DNA of 64,000 bases from contig NC_049979.1 of the NCBI RefSeq assembly GCF_000003815.2, forward strand, positions 35,128,600 through 35,192,599. Direction: 5' to 3'. The stretch is from Branchiostoma floridae. Lineage: Eukaryota > Chordata > Leptocardii > Amphioxiformes > Branchiostomatidae. The notes under the pieces were generated by a model, which had not been told where the DNA came from, made no database searches, and saw nothing but the letters and a program-made list of their open reading frames with translations. This document shows positions 12,901-21,900 of the stretch, in pieces (within the stretch, counting starts at the first letter, position 1; every line of letters starts with the position of its first letter). A program made the translations under genes and the position numbers.

Positions 12901-15900
12901 GACGTGTGGCATATTGTCAGTCATAATGTGCAATTTGTTCTTAAGAGTTAATGCTTGAAATTAACGGACAAAATTCAAAATTGCTGCATCTCCCTGTGTC
13001 AGGTGAACCCAGCAGCAGACTGAATACTACTACAGTACCTTAACAGCACACACATGTGACTACAATACTTAATATGCCCTAAGTCTTTTTACAGGCACGA
13101 GGTGTTTTGATTATCCAGCCAAGTCAAAAGTAGTTTGAATATTTTACAGCACTTAGGGAAAGTGAACATTATATTCAATTTTGTTAGAGATACAAGCGAA
13201 GATTACATTTAGTTTGTTAGAGATATAAATTCAATACTACATGCCCGAGATGCCAGTTCAATGGAGGTTTGTTGATCTCTTCATTGTATCTTTATTTTCA
13301 TAAGCCAAGCAAAATTAAAGGAGGATCATGGTGGAATAAAATCTGCGGACAAAAACACCATGAACTGTGACATGTCAGAGCCTTGAAATGACAAGAGAGA
13401 GACTTGAGACTTAAGAATGTCTTAAAGTCAGACATAGTCTTGTAGATGGGCGTTCGTTTTTTCTCACAGCTGCCGACAGTCTGTCTTCTTGCAAATCTTG
13501 ATCTGCGAATGTCAGTAGATAGACAATCTCTGCAGGATCAAAGCCTTATATAGACAGATGACCAGTGGTATTAGTGTGTCTTAGATGACGAAAACTCTTT
13601 CACTGTCTTTTTGTGGACAGCATCAGCAAGTATGGCGCAGTCTGGACTGTCACAAAACAGGTTGGCATTACAAAATTTATGTTTTTCAGCTCAGATGCCA
13701 TGCACATACAACCAATATACATTTGTATGGTTCATTCAGTTAGTCAATGAAGATCGTATATACTGAGAATGTGATGGTACATCACTTGTCTCAGTCAGAC
13801 ATCAGAGGCTGAGGTAGATACAGCCCAACGCTGTTCCGTGGAGAGTGGTATCATTGCTAAGGCTTCAGGTGAGAAACTTCATTTGGCATCAGGCTTCACG
13901 GTAATTCAACATGTCTCTTGCAAATTCTTGGACACCTAGTGTTAGGAATGTATGTGTGTCCCTGATGGTAGATCGCTGGCATTTCAGTACGAGTCTATGA
14001 ATACAGCCTACCACATCAGTTCTGTGTTGGAATGGGAATGTCAATTAAAGCGGAATACACCAACGAGTAAACAGAACTATCTTCCAGAAGTTTGGTGCAC
14101 AATGTCTTTAGGGGTTATTGTCAGTCTTCCAACGTGGGTACCAACGGGTTGACCAGGATTTGAGTTGTTGACTGGATTTTCCATGGGCAAGATTGCCATT
14201 TGCTAGATCAGCACATGCACCTCACTAGTTTAGGTTCAGTCCATGAAAGTTGTGAGCTTTGACAAAGGACGTCTTAGTTATATAAAACGCCCTTGGTTTG
14301 ACGACAGTTGAGTAACTTGTAGATTAGAAATCACACACATTTACCATGTACATGTATTTGCTCAAGGCCCAGTGAGTGACAGTCACAGCTCATGATGGCT
14401 TGCCGTTAGATTTTTTTAAATTATGAAAGTCATTTCCTAAATAAATTCTTTTCCGATACAATATTTCCTCATTGAACTGGCAGCTAAATCACGACTTTTA
14501 CGAATGTACATATCTGCTTGCTATATATACAAGCAGTGAAATTTAATTATGATGTGGGCATCAGTAGTATCTTGCAACCAAACATCAAATGCTAGAAACC
14601 TATTTATAGAGGGATCTGACATGTTTTTTCAGCTTTTGTTTGCAAATGCTCACACACACACACACACATGCATGCCCACAAACACACAAACATGCCCACA
14701 AACACACACACATGCCCACAAACAAGTGCACACACACACATAATGATAATCATACGCAGTCACACATAGAACAATTTGGCTAAACATCCTTTGAAATTAT
14801 ACCCCGGGTCCTTAAGTCTATTATGCATAAATGCATACAACTTTCAAGTAAATATTTTCTTGCAAGGAACATGATAAAAAATCTCAGAATGCTGGTTCCA
14901 TGTATGTACTTTACAATGAAGCTTATTTAAAGAAAGTGAAACATGAAAAAAAAACACCTAACATCCACGACTCAAGAAACTACAAGAGACTAAAATCAAG
15001 ATCAGATTTATGCCTGCATATTAGCTTCTTTCTACAGATTATGTGCTGGATTGAATCTATTTTATTGTCTTATTATGAAATTAAACACAATTCTATTTCC
15101 TCAAAGCATAAAATTTAATGTACCAGCCATTAAGTCAGTTTAACAAATGCCCCAGGGCTCAAACTACCACCTGCAATTTTTATACAGGTTAGTGCAAGTA
15201 AAAGTTGGACTTTGAGACTTGTCGTTGTAATTCCTTTACATGAGAAATGACCCAGCTGATGAGGACAGTGATGGTAATCACTGATAGTTTTCTGATGTTT
15301 GATTTTAGTTTCTATGCATGCAAGGCAATTTTTCCAAGCTATTTTACTTAGTAAACAGGTTACTGTAAAAAAGTATGTTTAAAAGGTTTTTTATCGCCTT
15401 TCAGACTATATTTAAATGGTGCTGGTAACATTTCTCTGGTGTAGGTAATCTCAAAAGCTACCTGCACATGTAGATAGACAGACAAAAGTATTTTGAGCCC
15501 TGCACATTGTCAAAAGTGTACAATCATTGTTTTGATTGGTTTAAAGTTGTCTGATGTTAATAAAAGTCTTTTTCTTTAGTCTTGTTTGTTGATATGTAAC
15601 TTTCTAATAGCAATTGTTGTTACAGTTCTACTTTCGACAGTCGTTGCTTGTTTCAGGTGGCAGTATTTAATATTCAACAAATTATAAATTTTAAAATGTT
15701 TTATGTCAGTTATAGCATTTTTTTACCAGCCCTCTCTTTAACAAAATGAGGTATAAGACATTCTTACAATAAGGTTTTAGCAAATAACATGATGGTTTAA
15801 ATTTCTGTTGCCAAACCCACCCAATGCCCTCTCCAAAGAAAAGATTACAAAACAGCTTAGTTCAAAGTGTAAGTCTTTTTTAGAATTTTTCCAAGAATGT

Positions 15901-18900
15901 TACTCCAGCCCTCAGAAGGCCAGGGTCAGATAGTCCTGTGACTTGTTGCCATCGGAATATCTGATCCGACTGAGAGGCATAAACAATTTTCAAATGGAAC
16001 CATAATTTTGTCATTATAATTATAATACATGTTAGGTGGCATGAAAACAATTCTGTCTGCCTATTAAAATGTGAAAAGAAAATGCAGCAGCCTCACATTT
16101 GCAAAATTTCCACCATAAATCAGTGGATTAGGGGACCTTTTATCCCCTGTAGAATCAGGTTTATAGGTTATAAGTGTGGAGAGGAGTACACACTTATTAT
16201 GTTGTTTTACGTTCCCTTCTCTGGAATGTCCCATGGCCAGTAGGTGTTAGGCAGTGTGACGTGTTGGAGGGACGCACGCCGTGGTGTGTTACGGGCTCGC
16301 TCTACAGGAATCTCCCATGGCCAATAGGTATTGGGTAGTGTGACATGGGGGAGGGCCGCACGCAGTGGTATGTTATGGGCTCCCTGTACAGGAATCTCCC
16401 ATGGCCAATAGGTGTTAGGCAGTGTGACATGGGGGAGGGATGCACACCGTGGTGTGTTACGTGCTCCCTCTATAGGAATCTCCCATGGCCAGTAGGTGTT
16501 AGGCATTGTGACATGGGGAAGGGACGCACGCCGTGGTATGTTACGGGCTCCCTGTACAGGAATCTCCCATGGCCAATACATGAAGGTGTTAGGTGGTGTG
16601 ACAAGGGGGAGGGACACACGCCGTGGTGTGTTACGGGCTCCCTGTACAGGAATCTCCCATGGCCAATAGGTGTTAGGCATTGTGACATGGGGGAGGGACG
16701 CGTGCCGTGATGTGTTATGTGTTTCCTCGCCTGGAATTTCCCATGGCCAGTAGGTGTTAGGTGGTGTGACACGGGGGAGGGACGCACGCCGTGATATGTT
16801 ACGGGCTCCCTGTACAGGAATCTCCCATGGCCAATAGGTATTGGGTAGTGTGAGGGGGAGGGGCTCACGCCATTGTGTGTTATGTGTTCCCTCATTGGTA
16901 ATCTCCCATGGCCAGTAGGTGTTAGGTGGTGTGATATGGGGGAGGGACACACGCCGTGGTGTGTAACGGGCTCCCTGTACAGGAATCTCCCATGGCCAGT
17001 AGGTGTTAGGCAGTGTGACATGGGGGAGGGGCGCATGCCGTGGTGTGTTATGTGTTCCCTCGCCTGGCATCTCCCATGGCCAGTAAGTGTTAGGCAGTGT
17101 GACATGGGGAAGGGACGCATGCCGTGGTGTGTTACGGGCTCCCTCGCCTGGCATCTCCCATGGCCAGTAGGTGTTAGGTGGTGTGACATGGGGGAGGGGC
17201 TCACGCTGTGGTGTGTTATGTGTTCCCTCGCCTGGCCTCTCCCATGGCCAGTAGGTGTTAGGTGGTGTGACGCGGGGTAGGGACGCACGCCGTGATATGT
17301 TACGGGCTCCCTGTACAGGAATCTCCCATGGCCAGTAGGTGTTGGGCAGTGAGACATGGGGGAGGGACACACGCCATGTTGTGTTATGTGTTCCATCTCT
17401 GGACACATCCGAAGGGCAATAGCCAGGAGGAGATGTCAGGAAGGCAATATGAGCTTCAGAATCTGTGACATTCTGATTTCTCACACCTTGATCAGCAGGC
17501 TGGGATACCAAAGCTGTCCTCAGCTGTCTACAGGCTCTTATACCTTCGACCTCCGTCGCCTTTCTATAGAAGATGTTAGGCTGGACTTTGGTCTGTTCAG
17601 CCAATCCATATGTGGCAATGGATCTTCCAGATTGGTGTCTACTGAAAGTGGTGGTGCTATCCCGGGTGGCCAGACGATTCTGTCCTCTGTTTCTAACAAC
17701 GTGGAACGAAAAGTCTGCAGCATCAGCATAGAAAGGCATGGGTCGGCTCTCATCTGGGATCTCACTGTAGGTTTGGGGTGGGGCAGGCAGAGTGCTAGAC
17801 TGGGCTTTCGCCTGTTCAGCCGATCCATACGTGACACCGTTTTCTCGGATTGCCCTTCGATCCTGTCTCCGGTTTCTGACGACATGAAGCGAAAACTCAG
17901 CATCAGCATAGAAAGGCATGGGTCCGCTCTCATCATCTGGGATCTCACTGTAGGTATGTAGGCGGGTAGGCAGAGGGCGCTGTGCAGCGGTTTCGTGATC
18001 TGGGATCTCACATGATGTGCGCGGGAGAGCAGGCAGGGGTCGCTGTGCAGCGGCTATGTGATCTGGGATCCCACTGTAGGTGGGCTCGATGGACTGGAGG
18101 ACGGCTGGCAATGACCTACAGGATGCCGCATCATCTGGGGCGCCCCGGTCTGTGCATGTTACAACAGGGAGGGAAGCTGACCTTACCACGCCAGATATGG
18201 CATCATCTGGAATCTCCCAGTATGTGTGAGGGAGACAAGGCAGGGGCCTCTGAGCAGTGGCGATATCATCTGGGATCTCGCTGTAAGTAGGCTCAATGGA
18301 ATCCAGGACAGCGGGCAATGACCTACAGGAGACCGCGTCAACCGGCGCCATCTTGCTTGGGCGTGCAGGGAGGGAAGCCGACCTCAGCAAGCCAGGGAAG
18401 GCAACGCCAGGTGGGATTGTCCAGATGTGTGCATCGTCGCCGGTCCCCTCATCCCCAGCGTTAGACTTTGGTGTGCACACCTTCCATGCCAACACTACAA
18501 GGAGCACTATGACCAGACTGACCACTGCCGAGACAACAACTGAGATGAGAACACCATCTGTTGCTGTAGGCACGTCTGATCCAGGTGTGTTACCCACCTG
18601 CAGTGTGCTGTTGTCTCCCGGTTCTGAAGATGTGTAGTCGTTTTCTGTATGGAATTGTTCAGAATAGTGTGGCGGTTTGGTGGAGCGATCAGTAGTTTTA
18701 AAGTGAGTGGTTGATGTAGTGGGTGTCTTGCATTTGACTGGGGGCATGGTGAAGGACAACACCGCGTGTTCATCTTTGGTGAGCAGAATGCAGGTGATGT
18801 TCTTTGTATTGTCATTGGGGTCGTTTGTGGGGGTGGTGTGCATTTGGCTGCATCTGGTCTCTGTGGTGGTGAGTGTGTTTGTGTTGTGTGTCTGGACAAA

Positions 18901-21900
18901 TGTCATGGCAACACCTTCATAGCTTGCATTCCCTGTGGCCATGGAAACCAGCCGGACGATTGGGCTTCCCACCAGGCCCACTGATACAGTAATACCCACA
19001 TGGTACTCCCAAACCTGCCTGCATTGCTCAAGCGTGTTGGGGACCAGTTTGTCTGCCAGAGAGCCGGCAGTAGCCAGGACAACAGCAGGGGTCTGGATGG
19101 AGATCAGGCTCAGAGAACCATCCAAAGCACCGCATGATATGCCAGGGTTGACACGTCCCAACTCGATGTTACCAGGGACGTTGCTCGATGAATCAAACAT
19201 CCACCCAAACAAAAGTTCATAAGCCATGAACCTGGCACAGAAGAGGAACTTGGGCACCTCAACAACCATCGTTGACCCCCTGAACCAATTGGCCATCCGA
19301 TGTAGGCTCCACAACATTCCATGTGGTCTTCCATCATGGACAGATGCCAACATGCCACTGCTGACATGGAGCCTTAACAGCGAAGACTGTCCTCCCAAAA
19401 CATCTCCATCCAAGCATGACAGATCATTACCCATCAGGTCTAACCAGGTCAGCTCTATGTGTTGGAATGACCCTGGGGAAATGCTGTTGATTTCATTCAA
19501 CCCCAGGTTCATGGTCATTCTACCTTTCAGCCCAAAAAGCCAGGAAGGGTCTACAACCTGTAACAGGTTGTTCATTAGAGACAAGACATGCAGGCGTGTC
19601 AGGTGCACAAAGCTCCCAGGCTCTATCTGCCTTATGTGGTTGTTGGATAGCATCAGACTCAAGAGGTTCTCCAAGCCAGTGAACCAGGTCTGTTTGACCT
19701 TTGTAAGCCTGTTAGAATCTAGGGACAACTGGTAGAGATGGGAAAACCCAGCAAAGGTGTTGTTCTCTACCTCAGTGATCTCTGCATCTATCAGACCCAA
19801 AGTGTCGACCACAGACTGATTGAGCAATGTCAGGCTCTTTGGTGACAGGACATGGAATGGGTACCCTCGTATTGCAACACTTCTGGCCCTAGCAAGGAGA
19901 GGAAATGGACTTCCAGAAGCAGCCGCCTCCTTCATGACCTCACACATGACACACTTATTTGTGTTATACCCCGTGAACGCTGATCCCAGCTTGTTGCTGT
20001 AAGGCACACACTTAAACCATCCCGCTGTCTTACACAGAACACGCGGGCCATTTGACTCCACACAGGCAGATGCAAAGAGAAGCAAGAACAAGATGGCAGC
20101 GTTCTGCTTCCTACCACCCCTTAAATGCATTCTGATCATTCTATTCCAATCGTTTCATCCGAGAAAACATCTGTCACTTACCTAACTGCGGTTTGTGTAC
20201 TTGGCCCCTCAGATCCCTAAGCACCTGAACAGCTGATTGCTTCTTTCGTCTGTTCTAACGACGATTGTCGGTACCTAACAAGCTTTGCGCCTGTAGGTAC
20301 ACTGCGTTTATTTTAACTAGACTTATTAAGTCTTTGTGTTAGGTTCATGCATTTATCAAACATTGGGATTGACGTATTAGAGGGTTATTGAAAAGAGTTG
20401 CGCAGAACCACATGTTTCCTGATATTCAGACTAATCTCATGAAGTAGCCTATGAATAGTAAAATAATAAAGGTTGCTGAACTTGTACTGTATGTCTTGTT
20501 GATTCACAGTAAAAATTGCACAAAAGTGCTACACGACCTAATCTCAGTGGTGAGGAAGTTTTAAAATTACAGCATCTTACATAAAATTGGACTACAATAC
20601 CTGTAACACATGTGACTCCTTGCAGGTGGAAAATTAACATATACCAATTAGAAAAATTAGGGCATGATTTGCATATTAATTGATAAAAAAATTCATCAGT
20701 TCTAATTAAATGATTTCTTGCTGTTTATACTTAGAGTTGCCATTTTGAATTACATTTTATTACTTAACGGTGTTCCGACTGGTCCGTATTTTACGGTACG
20801 GCTCCGGGCTCCAAAGGTTGATTTGAACTATTCAAACTTACTTGAGTGTGCCGCCGTCAAAAATTTGAACAACTGTTTCATTCCTTTGCCCAGTTCTGTT
20901 GTTCAAATTGACAAAGTTGTTGATGTGATGTGTTATTACAGTAGTTGATATCAAGTCATTTCCCCCTTTTTTTGCGATAAACTTGAGTTATCTCGGGTTG
21001 GCAAGATATAAATAAAACAAAACTTGGGGTATTCCGCATCGCCCTTGGTCCCGGCCCTCCCACGGATTGTACCTCAGGTGATACAGAATACCCAGTGTAC
21101 TCTGTATTTAATACTATTGATAATAGCCATTATCATCGATAATAACGTCAAGTTTTAATGTATTTGTCCAGCTGGTGGGTCGCTACCTTACAGCATCAAT
21201 ACTGCCAGGAAGCAGCCATACCTGAACAAGTTCCTGCAGTAAGTCCTTCTGCTGATGTGTTGAGTTTCCAAAGCAGTCCTCGTCGTCGGACGAACAACAC
21301 AGAGTTTCCTTACAGAGCTGAAAGTTTGTTTCATGTGCACTGCAGTAGCAAAGTGGGCCCAGCATATTTTTTGAAAGACAGTGGGAAATTTTCGCACTTA
21401 CAATACTGTACTGTACTTAATTTTTTTTTTACAAAATTATGCTAAGCCTTACTGTGTTGAACAAAGCTTACATGTAGCTCTGTACCATATCAACTACCAA
21501 ACAGAAAACCCACACATTTTTCTTATTTTTAATGAGGCCTTAGAAGTAAGATTGTAATCATGATGTTGATGTTGATGACTGGCTTCTTACTAAATAACAG
21601 TGCCCTCTAGCAGCCACAAGGCAGAATTGCATGTGTGGCGCATATATAGGAAGTGAGCTACATGTAGATGTTACTGTTATATGTTCTCTATATCTTAGAT
21701 GATAAGAGTGAGTTTATGTTAACATTCTCTATGTTCCACTAGCCAGTGGAGTGCCAGTGCCCGAGGTAGGACTAGAGCTTCCCCACACATCAAAACCTAC
21801 ACCAGAACATCTCCTGACTACAGCAGACTGGCCTGGTTCCTGGTTACCAGGTAACAGTACAATTATTACCTGTGCCAAGGAGGTGATCTATTGAGTAGCA

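Larger units (their letters stand above)
12146..16206 (+). other. TDP1 intron, left of the nested gene
   Basis: No exon is supported. It contains the CA-rich run and the second CAGGGCT-type transposon listed separately. The nested gene's 3' UTR must lie at its right end, but no clear minus-strand AATAAA was found close to the stop. Confidence 0.55.

Noticed and set aside
16207..17390. Possible CRISPR-like array
   Set aside because: Units are contiguous coding repeats without unique spacers in an animal gene.
16470..17408. 312-codon minus-strand frame and several plus-strand frames over the 84-bp array
   Set aside because: Shadow frames of the repeat: the unit length is a multiple of three, so any stop-free frame stays open. 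The long 1310-codon frame has the signal peptide, repeats and membrane helix.
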